This document shows positions 38,252 through 47,200 of a DNA stretch of 64,000 nucleotides, in pieces. The stretch is from NCBI RefSeq assembly GCF_014193515.1, contig NZ_BLXX01000004.1, positions 62,001-126,000 of the forward strand, written 5' to 3'. Position 1 is the first letter of the stretch. The number at the start of each line of letters is the position of its first letter. The DNA comes from Geomonas silvestris. Lineage in GTDB: Bacteria > Desulfobacterota > Desulfuromonadia > Geobacterales > Geobacteraceae. A program made the translations under genes and the position numbers. The notes under the pieces were generated by a model, which made no database searches, was not told the origin of the DNA, and saw only the letters and a list, made by a program, of their open reading frames with translations.

Positions 38252-39361
38252 CTAGTGTTTGGCGGTGGCAAGTTCGATGCGCTTGAGCATCCCGTTGGCC
38301 CTGGCGTCGCACTGGGCGGCCGCCTTCTTGTACCAGAGTGCCGCCTCCTTCAGGTCTTTAGTGCCGGCCTCGCCGCTGAAGAACATCCATCCCAACGCGG
38401 TCTGGGCCTTGAGGCTCCCGGCCTGGGCCGCCTTCTTGTACCAGACAACCGCTTCCTGCTTGTCCTGCGGCACCTCTTTCCCCGAGCTGTAGCACCACCC
38501 GAGATATAGCTGCGCCTCGACGTCGCCGGACTCTGCGGCCTTGCGCTTTTTACCGAACGGGCTCAGATCGGCAGCAGCTGCGCTCGCGACCGCTTTCGGT
38601 GCGGGTGCGGCAACCGTTTTCGGGGCAGGCGCTGCCGCCGTTTTCGGGGCTGGCGTCGCCGGTTTAGCCGCGGGCTTCGGGACGGGGGCAGCCGCGGGGT
38701 GCGCTGCGGGGACCGGCTCCGCCTTCTGCGCCATCATGCTGCCGAAACGAAGCTCAGGCATGTCGTCCACCTCGGCTGTGGAGGCAAGAGCGACGGCCGT
38801 TGCTGGCGGAGCGACGGCCTTGGCGACCGCGGCCGGCTGGGGCGAGGCAGCGACCGGCGCGGTTTTAACAGTGACGGCCGGAACCGGGGTCGGGACCGTA
38901 GCGACGCTCTGAGGCTTGGCGGCAGACGCCGCCGGCTGCTGGCGCAGGGCGTCCAGGCGCTTGAAGTTCTCCAGGGCCTTGGCATCCCCGTGCTCGGAGG
39001 CGATGCCGTACCAGACCAGCGCCTTGGCGAGATCGCGCTCGGTCCCCAGGCCGTTCTCGTAGGCCTTCCCCAGGCTGTACTGGGCCGGGGTAACCCCGCT
39101 TTCCGCAGCCTTCTTCAGCCAGGGGAGCGCCTCTTCCGGATTCCGGGTCACCCCCTCTCCTGCCTGGAGCATGCAGGCCACCGTGCTCTGGGCCCGGGCG
39201 TCGCCCGCCTTGGCTAAGTTCAGGTACTCCTGGTAGGCGGTCACGAAGTCGCCGCTTTTGTAGGCCTTGACCGCTGCGTCGTAATCCGCGTGCCCTAAAG
39301 CCGGAACCAGGCCGAACGCCGCCAGGACAGCCAGGGCCAAAAAGGGTTTCTGCGGGTTCAT
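38252..39361 (-). CDS. Sel1-repeat (TPR-like) secreted protein
   Basis: 369 residues with a signal peptide (MNPQKPFLALAVLAAFGLVPALG). Two blocks of Sel1-like repeats: residues 25-130 (TAYQEYLNLAKAGDARAQSTVA, PWLKKAAESGVTPAQYSLGKAYENG) and 270-365 (GDVEAQLYLGWCYSSGKEV, WYKKAAQAGSLKAQTALGW). They are joined by a 130-residue Ala/Pro/Lys-rich linker with repeated PAPKTVAAPAPK-type units. Sel1 proteins act as scaffolds for protein complexes. It is the last gene of the type I secretion operon (23 bp after HlyD), so it may assist secretion or assembly of the adhesin. The role is inferred. Confidence 0.8.
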   Translation of the reverse strand: MNPQKPFLALAVLAAFGLVPALGHADYDAAVKAYKSGDFVTAYQEYLNLAKAGDARAQSTVACMLQAGEGVTRNPEEALPWLKKAAESGVTPAQYSLGKAYENGLGTERDLAKALVWYGIASEHGDAKALENFKRLDALRQQPAASAAKPQSVATVPTPVPAVTVKTAPVAASPQPAAVAKAVAPPATAVALASTAEVDDMPELRFGSMMAQKAEPVPAAHPAAAPVPKPAAKPATPAPKTAAAPAPKTVAAPAPKAVASAAAADLSPFGKKRKAAESGDVEAQLYLGWCYSSGKEVPQDKQEAVVWYKKAAQAGSLKAQTALGWMFFSGEAGTKDLKEAALWYKKAAAQCDARANGMLKRIELATAKH

Positions 39362-39384
39362 ATCATCCCTCCATCTATCGGAAT

Positions 39385-40548
39385 TCAGCGTTCGCCCAAC
39401 GATTCGTTCAGCGTCTTGGACAGCGGCTTGGTGAGGTAGTTCCAGACCGTCTTGTTGCCGGTCTTGATCTCCACCGACGCGGTCATCCCCGGCTGGATCT
39501 TGATGATTTCGGCCGCCTTCCCCAGGTAGTTCTTCCCGATGGCCCTGACACGAACCTTGAAGTACGGCTTGTCGTTGGGGGTACGCACCTCGTCGCTCAC
39601 CGTGTCGGCGCTTATGTAGGTCACCTCGCCGGAGAGGGTGCCGTAGATCGAGTAGTCGTAGGCGTCCATCTTGATGGTCGCCGGCAGCCCCGGCCTCACG
39701 AAGGCGACGTCCGCGGTCTGCACCTTCACCTCGAACTCCAGCTTGTCGTCGCTGGGGACGATCTGCATGATCTCCTCGCCCGGCCGTGCCACCCCACCGC
39801 GGGTGGTGATGCGGATGTTGCGCACCACGCCGTCCATGGGTGCCTCGATCACCGTGTTGATGAACTGGTCCTTGCGCTGGGTCAGCACCTGCTGCACGGC
39901 CTCCAGCTCGTCGGTCGCCTTGGAGAGCTCGGCCTGTGAGTCCTGCAGGTACTTGTTGCGGATGTTGGCGATCTTCCCTTCGATCTCGACCACGTTGCGC
40001 TGCAGCCTTAAGACCTCGGCTTTGCTGACGTCACCGGTCTTCAAAAGCGGCAGGTTCATGGCCAGTTCGTCCTTGGCGAGCTCGCGGGACTTCTCCAGGG
40101 TGGCGAGGTCGTCTCGGATGGCTGCCTGGCGCTTGCGGAACAGGGTCTCGTTGTTGGCGATCAGCTCGGGAAAGGCGCGCAGCTCCTTGGGGAACTGGGG
40201 CTCGTGCCCGGCGATCTCCGCGTTCAGGCGTGCGATGGTCGCCTTCAGGGAGCCGGTCTTCGCCAGGGTCTCCAGGTAGGAGGTCTGGGTCTTCACCTGC
40301 TCGAAGATGACCAGCTTCTGCCCGCGGCGCACCAGGTCGCCTTCCTTCACCAGGATGTCCTTGATGGTGCCGCCGTCGGCCGCCTGGATCACCTGGTTGC
40401 GCGAGCTTGCGATCACCGAACCGGGAGCCCTGATGATGATGTCGATCTTCGCCCAGGCGGACCAGGCGCAGAAGGTTGCGATCACCACGGCGCTGGTGAT
40501 GAAGAGTATCTTTCCTGAGGGTTTTGCGGTACGTCGTTGGTCTTTCAT
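39385..40548 (-). CDS. HlyD-family type I secretion adaptor (LapC-like)
   Basis: 387 residues. One N-terminal transmembrane segment (about 13-33, ILFITSAVVIATFCAWSAWA) then a periplasmic membrane-fusion protein: an early lipoyl half (VIQAADGGTIKDILVKEGDLV), a long coiled-coil (about 85-220), the second lipoyl half (VIEAPMDGVVRNIRITTRGGV) and a beta-barrel end (PGMTASVEIKTGNKTVWNYL). It links the ABC transporter in the inner membrane to the TolC-like outer-membrane channel. It is 55 bp downstream of the ABC gene and 23 bp upstream of the Sel1 gene. The giant adhesin is the likely cargo. Confidence 0.92.
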   Translation of the reverse strand: MKDQRRTAKPSGKILFITSAVVIATFCAWSAWAKIDIIIRAPGSVIASSRNQVIQAADGGTIKDILVKEGDLVRRGQKLVIFEQVKTQTSYLETLAKTGSLKATIARLNAEIAGHEPQFPKELRAFPELIANNETLFRKRQAAIRDDLATLEKSRELAKDELAMNLPLLKTGDVSKAEVLRLQRNVVEIEGKIANIRNKYLQDSQAELSKATDELEAVQQVLTQRKDQFINTVIEAPMDGVVRNIRITTRGGVARPGEEIMQIVPSDDKLEFEVKVQTADVAFVRPGLPATIKMDAYDYSIYGTLSGEVTYISADTVSDEVRTPNDKPYFKVRVRAIGKNYLGKAAEIIKIQPGMTASVEIKTGNKTVWNYLTKPLSKTLNESLGER

Positions 40549-40603
40549 GTCGGTATAACCTTTCCTCGCTGGTACTCGTTGTGTTCCGATTTCCGCCCTG
40601 CCC

Positions 40604-42670
40604 CTACCCCTGCCCGGAGAGTCGGGAGAGCACCGCGTCGCGGGGGCCGTCCATGTGGAGTTTCCCCCCCTTCATCACCAAAAGGCGGTCCAGAAGCGGC
40701 AGGAGCGCGCTCTTGTGGGTCGCGACCAGGAGCGTCGCCCCCTCGGAGACCACCTGCTTCAGGGTCGCCACCAAAAGCGCCTCGGTGCCGGCGTCCATGG
40801 AGGCGGTCGGCTCGTCCAGGAGGATGATCTGCGGCTTGGCGAGGATCATCCGGGTGAGCCCGATCGCCTGGCGCTGCCCGCCGGAGATCCCCCTCCCCCC
40901 TTCCGAGATGGGGAGCGCGAGCCCCTTGGGGTGCTGGCGTACCAGCTCGAAGAGCCCGGTCTTCTTGGCGGCCTCGAGGATCGCCTCGTCGCCGGGGTCG
41001 GGGAGCCCCTGCAGCACGTTGTCGCGCAAGGTGCCGCTCATCAGGTGGATGTCCTGGGGCAGGTAGAAGATCGCCTGGCGCAGCACCCGGGGAGAGATGA
41101 GCGAGATGTCCATGCCGTCCAAAAGCACGCGTCCCGCGGCCGGCCGGTAGAGCCCCGAGGCGAGCTTCAAGAGGGTGCTCTTGCCGCTGCCGATCGACCC
41201 GATGATCCCGACCCGCTCGCCGGGCCTGATGTCCAGGTTCCCGACCTCGAGCGCGGCGAACTCCCGGTCGTAGCGGAACACGGCCTGCTCGACCTTGAGC
41301 TGCCCTTCCAGGTGCCCGGGAATGAGGGCATGGGCCCGGTCGTCGAGTTCGTTGGGGAGGCTTAAAAGCTGGTCCAGCCCCTGGATGGCGGATTTTGCGT
41401 GCCCCCAGCGCATCATGAAGCCGGGGAGTTGCCCCAGGGGGGAGAGGATCCGCCCCGAGATGATGCTGCAGGCGATGAGCGCCCCCATGGTCATCTGGTG
41501 CAGGGTGACCAGGTAGGCTCCGAAGCAGACCAAGGCCACGTAGGCCATCTGGGAGAGGAAGCTCACGATGTTGCCAGGGAGCACCGAGTAGCGCTTGAGC
41601 TTGTCGTCCACCTCGGCCGCCTCGTTATTGAGAGCGTTCCAGCGGCTCTGCAGCTCGAACTCGGCCCCGTTGGCCTTCACCATCTCGATGGAGTCGATCG
41701 ACTCCACCAGAAGTCCCACCTTGCGGTTACTCTGCCCCTGGTTCAGCTTGGTGTACTTCTTGATCTTCCACAAGAAGAGGATGCCCGAGAGCGCGGAGAT
41801 GCAGAAGAAGATGAGCGGCACCACGGCGACGAGGCCGCCGATCAGGTAGATGATGTAGATGAAGAAGAAGGCAAAGGGGATGTCGGCCAAAAGGAAGAGC
41901 GACGCCGAACTCATCACGCCGCGCACCAGCTCGAGCCCCTTGATCTGCGAGGAGAGCGTCCCCACCGACTTGGGGCGGAAGCTCATATGGATCCCCAGGG
42001 CACGCTCGAAGAACCACTCCGAGAGTTCCACGTCGATGAGCGTCGAGGTCTTGTCCAGGATGGTGCCGCGCACCTGGGTGAGCACCACGTTGAACAGCGT
42101 GGCGAGCACCACCCCGGCGGTCAGCACGAAGAGCGTCTGGTAGCCGTTGTGCGGGATCACCCGGTCGTAGACCTGCAGACTGTAGATCGAGGTGGCGATG
42201 GCCAGGAAGTTGATCAGGAAGGTGGCCAGGAGCGCCTCGGCGAAGACGCTGCGGTATTTCCCAACCGTCTGCCAGATGACGTCCAGCGAGCGGGTCTGGC
42301 TTCCGGCCGTGAGCTCGCGGACTGGGATGCTCAGGCACTCGGCGCCGATCCCGTCGATGGAGACCTTCCTCCCCGCCGAGGGCTGGGCGAGCCAGCTGCC
42401 GTCCGGGTTGCGGGAAACCGCCACGCACCAGCCGTGCTGCGGGTCGCGGGCCAGAAACGGGCAGTCCGGCGCGTCGGGGTTGGCCAAGGGTTTGGGGATC
42501 CCGTCCAGGCGCCCCGCCTTCCAGACCCGCTGCACCAACGCGGCCATGCCTTCCTGGGCACCGGCCCGGTCGATCTCCTTGGCCATTTCGTTCAGGCAGG
42601 CGCGCGGCACCGCCTGGCCCACCAGCATGGCGGAATGTTCGATGATGGGAATCAGGGTCGAGTCGCTCAT
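40604..42670 (-). CDS. Type I secretion ABC transporter (LapB-like)
   Basis: 688 residues. The N-terminal domain (1-130) is C39-like but lacks an evident catalytic Cys/His, as in LapB-type exporters. Next is a six-helix membrane domain (about 150-430, FAEALLATFLINFLAIATSIY...), then the ATPase: Walker A IGSIGSGKST (about 503-512), signature GISGGQRQ, Walker B IILLDEPTASMD and a switch histidine in LLVATHKSALL. It energises export of a C-terminally signalled substrate without signal peptide. The start overlaps the stop of the TolC-like gene by four bases (ATGA), so the genes are coupled. Confidence 0.93.
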   Translation of the reverse strand: MSDSTLIPIIEHSAMLVGQAVPRACLNEMAKEIDRAGAQEGMAALVQRVWKAGRLDGIPKPLANPDAPDCPFLARDPQHGWCVAVSRNPDGSWLAQPSAGRKVSIDGIGAECLSIPVRELTAGSQTRSLDVIWQTVGKYRSVFAEALLATFLINFLAIATSIYSLQVYDRVIPHNGYQTLFVLTAGVVLATLFNVVLTQVRGTILDKTSTLIDVELSEWFFERALGIHMSFRPKSVGTLSSQIKGLELVRGVMSSASLFLLADIPFAFFFIYIIYLIGGLVAVVPLIFFCISALSGILFLWKIKKYTKLNQGQSNRKVGLLVESIDSIEMVKANGAEFELQSRWNALNNEAAEVDDKLKRYSVLPGNIVSFLSQMAYVALVCFGAYLVTLHQMTMGALIACSIISGRILSPLGQLPGFMMRWGHAKSAIQGLDQLLSLPNELDDRAHALIPGHLEGQLKVEQAVFRYDREFAALEVGNLDIRPGERVGIIGSIGSGKSTLLKLASGLYRPAAGRVLLDGMDISLISPRVLRQAIFYLPQDIHLMSGTLRDNVLQGLPDPGDEAILEAAKKTGLFELVRQHPKGLALPISEGGRGISGGQRQAIGLTRMILAKPQIILLDEPTASMDAGTEALLVATLKQVVSEGATLLVATHKSALLPLLDRLLVMKGGKLHMDGPRDAVLSRLSGQG

Positions 42671-43905
42671 TTTTTCACTTCCAGTCGTAGGTTGTCGGTG
42701 TACAGCGCCAGTTTCAGGGAGGTGACCGCCAGCTGGGCTCGGGCGTCGGCAACGCTCAACTCCGACTGGGTCGCCTCGCGCACCGCGTTAAGGACGTCGA
42801 GCCAGGCCTTGCGGCCGATGATGTACTGCCGTTTGTACGATTCCGCCACATCCTGGGCGCTGGTGCGTGCCCGGTTGGCGAACTCCAGCTGGGTCCGGGC
42901 CGCCTCGCGGTCGTTCCAGGCGTTGGCGATTATCCGCTCCAGGTCGCGCAGGGTCGCCTCGCGCTCCTGGCGGGCCGCCCGGGTACGCGCCTCGGCCGAG
43001 GCCACCCCCGTGAAGGCCGAGAGGCCGGCGCCCGGCTGCGCCTGCACCACGGCCATGATCCGGTTGTCGCTGGTGGCGCCGTAGATCCCCGCGTTGTTGT
43101 TGAAGCTCTTCTCGTAGCGCAGGGCCACCTGGGGCCAGAGCACCGCCTTTTTCACCGTGACCTCCGCCTCGGCGGCGCGCTCCTCGAAACCGAGCCGCGC
43201 CAGCGACGGGGAGACGGCGACCGCGTCGTGCACCGCTGCATCCCTGCTGCCGGGAACCGTTAGGGCGGCGAGATCAACGGGAACCGTCTCACTCACCTGA
43301 TGGCCGGAGAGCTGGGAAAGCGTGGTGAGGCTGCGGGTGAGCGCCTGGTTGATGACCGAGAGGTCGTTCATCGCCTGGGAGAGCCGGGACAGCGAGAGCT
43401 GGTGGTCCACCTCCGGGCTTATCTCGGAGGCGACCCGGCGCTTGATGGTCTCGTCCAGAAGCTCGTGCTGCTTCAGGTTTTGGCGGCTGATTTCCCGGCG
43501 CTCCTGCTGGCGCACCGCGTCGACGTAGGCCTCGATGAGCTGGGAGACCACGTCGTACTGGGCCTCGCGGATCGCCTTGTCCGAGGCATCGTACTGGGCG
43601 CGGGCGGCCTGGATGCCGCCGGTGATGCTGCCGCCGGCCCAGAGCACCTGCTGCAGCCGGAACACAACGTTGTTGTTCCCTTCACGGTCGGTGTTGGTCT
43701 CGATGCTGGGGGCGGGAAAGCGCTGCCATTCGGCGCTCTTCACGTCGGCGGCCGCCGCCTCGCGGGCCGACTCCTTGGAGAGGATCGTGGGGTAGCTAGC
43801 CGATGCGGCGCTCATGAGCTGCTCGAAGCTGTAGGTTGCGCCCTGCGCCTCGCCGGATAAAAGCGCCGAGCAGAGGAGTCCTGCCAGTAGTGCGTGTCGA
43901 ACCAT
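42667..43905 (-). CDS. TolC-family outer-membrane channel (LapE-like)
   Basis: 412 residues from the ATG on 43905, preceded by AGGACAGGTG; a frame to 43992 lacks a site. Signal peptide MVRHALLAGLLCSALLSGEAQG. The body shows two TolC-type repeats with long helices (YSFEQLMSAASASYPTILSKES; RQEREATLRDLERIIANAWNDRE) and short beta strands. It forms the outer-membrane tunnel for type I export. It is first in the TolC-ABC-HlyD-Sel1 operon, which follows the adhesin gene but is set apart from it by a strong terminator, so it needs its own promoter or read-through. Confidence 0.92.
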   Translation of the reverse strand: MVRHALLAGLLCSALLSGEAQGATYSFEQLMSAASASYPTILSKESAREAAAADVKSAEWQRFPAPSIETNTDREGNNNVVFRLQQVLWAGGSITGGIQAARAQYDASDKAIREAQYDVVSQLIEAYVDAVRQQERREISRQNLKQHELLDETIKRRVASEISPEVDHQLSLSRLSQAMNDLSVINQALTRSLTTLSQLSGHQVSETVPVDLAALTVPGSRDAAVHDAVAVSPSLARLGFEERAAEAEVTVKKAVLWPQVALRYEKSFNNNAGIYGATSDNRIMAVVQAQPGAGLSAFTGVASAEARTRAARQEREATLRDLERIIANAWNDREAARTQLEFANRARTSAQDVAESYKRQYIIGRKAWLDVLNAVREATQSELSVADARAQLAVTSLKLALYTDNLRLEVKK

Positions 43906-44192
43906 GTTCACCTGTCCTGGGTGGCTTATAGCGGATCTCGAACGCCGGGTGTCCCGTCCAACTGGTCGGGAAGCCGCACGGTCCGGCTGCAACGGAAGTC
44001 AATAATTTGAAAAGGTGTCAACACCAGAAGAGCCGGTTCAGCTTTATAACTGTCAAAGCCGCAGTATTCACCTCAATATCCGGGACGCACTTACTACTTC
44101 CGCCAACGTTCACTGCACAACTGCAACTGCTGTGCCTGCTACCACTGTCACTGTCTTTATCTTCTGTCTGTGGTTCCCGCTTCCATGCAGAA
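43906..44192. other. Intergenic region between the adhesin and TolC-like genes
   Basis: Upstream region of the type I export operon. Elements noted: TTGACA on the minus strand near 44024, but no well-spaced -10. A 73-codon frame on the minus strand (44018-44239) starts within the adhesin terminator and looks random; not called. Confidence 0.5.
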
Positions 44193-44236
44193 TAAAAAAA
44201 GGCGGTGCCGCACCTGGTAACTGGTGCGGCACCGCC
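44193..44236 (-). terminator. Strong terminator after the giant adhesin gene
   Basis: A perfect 14-bp stem GGCGGTGCCGCACC / GGTGCGGCACCGCC (44201-44236) with an 8-base loop, followed on the minus strand by a T-run (44200-44194). Confidence 0.95.
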
Positions 44237-44263
44237 CATTGACAGTAACTGATTACCTGGTTG

Positions 44264-47200
44264 TTAGCTCAGGTGGAAGGTGTGACCGTCGCCCTGCAGC
44301 GTAAGCGTGGTGTAGTTGCCTACCAGGGTGAGCGATTCGACCGCGTTGTGGGCGCTGTCGAAGTAGGTCAGCGTGCTGCCGCTGAAGGCCCACTGGCCGG
44401 CCGAGCCGACCTGTCCCGCCGTGGAGACGTGGTGCGTCCCGTCGTTCAAGAGGGTACCCACGCCGGTGTCGAGTTGGATGACGTCACTGTCCGCAGAGCT
44501 CAAGCCGGTGATGACGGAGCCCCCGTTTTGCGCGGCATCCAGGATGAAGGTTTCGGTTTTGCCATCGGTGGCGCCGATGGTGTGGTTGCCGGTGCCACCC
44601 AGATGGATGGTGGTGTCGCCGGAGTCGCCCAGGCTCACGAAGTAGTTGCCGTTGGCGCTGCCCCCCAGGACGATGGTGTGGTTGCCGCCGTAGTTGTGCA
44701 GGGCAAGGCCCGTAGTCCCGGCATCGTTCAGCACGACGGTATCGTCGGCGGCCAGGTGGGCCGTACCGGAGAGGAGGTTGTTGAACTCGTTGGCGGTCAG
44801 GTGCAGGGTGTTGTCCGAGGCGTCCACCGTCACCGCGTTCTGCACGAGGCTCATGCTGGGATCGGCGTCCAGTGCGGTCTGGATGTGCGCCGCGGTATCC
44901 AGGATGTTGTAGGTGAGGATACCGGTAGTGTCGGCGGTATGGATCGTCGTGATGTCGGCGATGCTCGCGCTGCCGTCCACGACGACATGGACGCCGTTGG
45001 TGACGTAGGTGCCGGCGCCCAAGTTGCTGCTTGCGTCGAGGACCAGGTTTGCTGCGGTGTCCTCCACGGTGGCCGTGGTCACGGTGGCAGCGTAGACATC
45101 GATGGCGGCAAGCTCCGCAACGGTGGCGGAGTTGGTCACGTGGACGTTGTGGGCGGCAGTGTAAGCAGTGCCGGCGTGGTCGGCCTGGATGTTCGCCAGG
45201 GTGTCGCTCACGGTGGAAGCGGTGACCGTGGCGGCGTAGACGTCGATGGCGGCGAGTTGCGCCACGCTGGCGGCGTCGGCGACCGTCACGTTGTGGCCGG
45301 TCGTGTAGCCTGCGCCTGCGTGGTCGGCGGTGATGTGGGCCAGGGTGTCGGTGACGCTGGAGGCCACCACGGTGCCGACGTTTGCCAGTGCGTCGAGGGT
45401 GGCAAGTTGGGCGACACTCGCCGTGTCGGTGACGTTGACGGTATGGCCGGCGGTGACGTAGGTGCCGGCGTCGGCCGTCAGGTTGGCCAGCGTATCGCTG
45501 ACGATGAGGGCGGTAACCGTCCCCCCTGCCCCGTTCATGCCGTCCAGGACGGACAGTTGGGTGAGGCTTGCGGCGTCGGTGACGGTCAGGTTTTTGCCGT
45601 TCGCCACGTAGCCCCCCGCGTTGGCCAGGATGTGGGCCTCGGTGTCCTTGATCGCGGTGTAGCTCACCGTGCCGGCGGCGGCGTCGATGTCGGTGAGCTG
45701 CTGGATCGAGGCCGCGTCGGAGACGGTCACGTTGTGGGTGGCGGTGGCGTAGGTGCCGGCGCCGGAGTTGCTGGCGGCGTCGGCTGCCAGGTTGTCGGCG
45801 CTGTCGGTGATCGTCGTGTAGGTGACGGTACCTGCTGCCGCGTCGATCTTGACGAGCTGATCGACCGTCGCGGTGGTATTGACGTTCGCGTTGTGCCCTG
45901 CCAGGTAGGTGCCTGCGCCGGAGTGGGTGACCGCATCGGCGGCCAGGCTGCTGGCCGAGTCGTCGATCGTGCCGTAGCTCAGGCTGCCGCTGCCGTTGGC
46001 GGAGTCGATGGCCGAGAGCTCCGCGACGCTGGCCGTTCCGGTGACCGTCACGTTGGAACCCGCGCCGATGTACGCGGAGGCCACGCCCGCCGGCACCAGG
46101 TTCCCCGCGGTGTCGGTCAGGTTGAGGGCGGTCACCGTGCCGGTGGTCATCCCGTCGATCGTTGAGAGTCCGCCGACCGAGATCCCGTCGGTCACCGTCA
46201 CGTTGACGGTACCGCCTACGTAGCCGCCGGCGTTCGCCTGCAGGTTCGTCGAGGTATCGACGATGTCGGTGTAGTGGACCGCGCCGCCGCCGTTGGCGGT
46301 GTCGATGGCAGCGAGCTGCTGCAGGTTCGCCGCATCGGTAACGGTCACGAGGTGACCGGCGGTGACATAGGCCGTGGCGTCTGAGGTCAGCGCCCCGGCA
46401 GCGTCCGCGAAGTCCGCCGCGTTACCGGTCAGCTCACCGTAGCTTGCGATGGTGTTGCTGTTGGTGCTTTCGATGGTAACCAGTTGGGCCAGGGTCGCCG
46501 CGTCGGTGACCGTCACCGAGTAGGCATTGCCGGCGCCGTGCAGGCCGACGAGATCGGCCACCAGCCCGCTGACGGACGCGGTGATGGTGCCGGAGGTCAC
46601 GAGGTCGAGGGCGTTCAACTCCGTCACGGCCGGGGTGCCGGTCACGGTGAGGTTCTCGGTCCCGGAGAGCGTGATGCCGCTCGCGCCGAGCACGCTTGAG
46701 ATCTCGGCGTTGCTGCCGATAAGCGTGGTCACCCCGGTGGCGTCGACGGTATGGGTGGTGACCCCGTCGATGGTGGTCAGTTCGGTCGCGGCTGCGCCGC
46801 CGGTCACCGAAACGGTGTAGTCGTGGCCTGTGCCGGTGAGGGTCGACAGGGAGGCGGCGCTGTGGTCGGTGAGGGTCGCCGTGATTACGCCGGAGGTGGC
46901 GAGGTCGAGCGCGTTCAACTGGGCCACGGTCGGAGTGCCGGTGACGGTGAGGTTCTCGGTCCCCGAGAGGGTGATGCCGCCTGCACCGAGGACGCTCGAG
47001 ATCTCGGCGTTGCTGCCGGTAAGAGCGGTCACGCCGGTGGCGTCCACGGCATGGGTGGTGACGCCGTCGATGGCGGTAAGATCGGTCGCGACTGCCCCCC
47101 CGGTCACCGCGATGGTGTAGTCGTGGCCTGTGCCGGTGAGGCTCGCCAGGGAGGCGGCGCTCTGGTCGGTAAGGGTCGCCGTGATCACCCCGGAGGTGGC

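Noticed and set aside
43906-44192. Sigma-70 promoter for the TolC operon
   Set aside because: TTGACA occurs on the minus strand but no -10 sits at the right distance.
44018-44239. 73-codon minus-strand frame between the adhesin and TolC genes
   Set aside because: It begins inside the adhesin terminator and has no ribosome site or family features.
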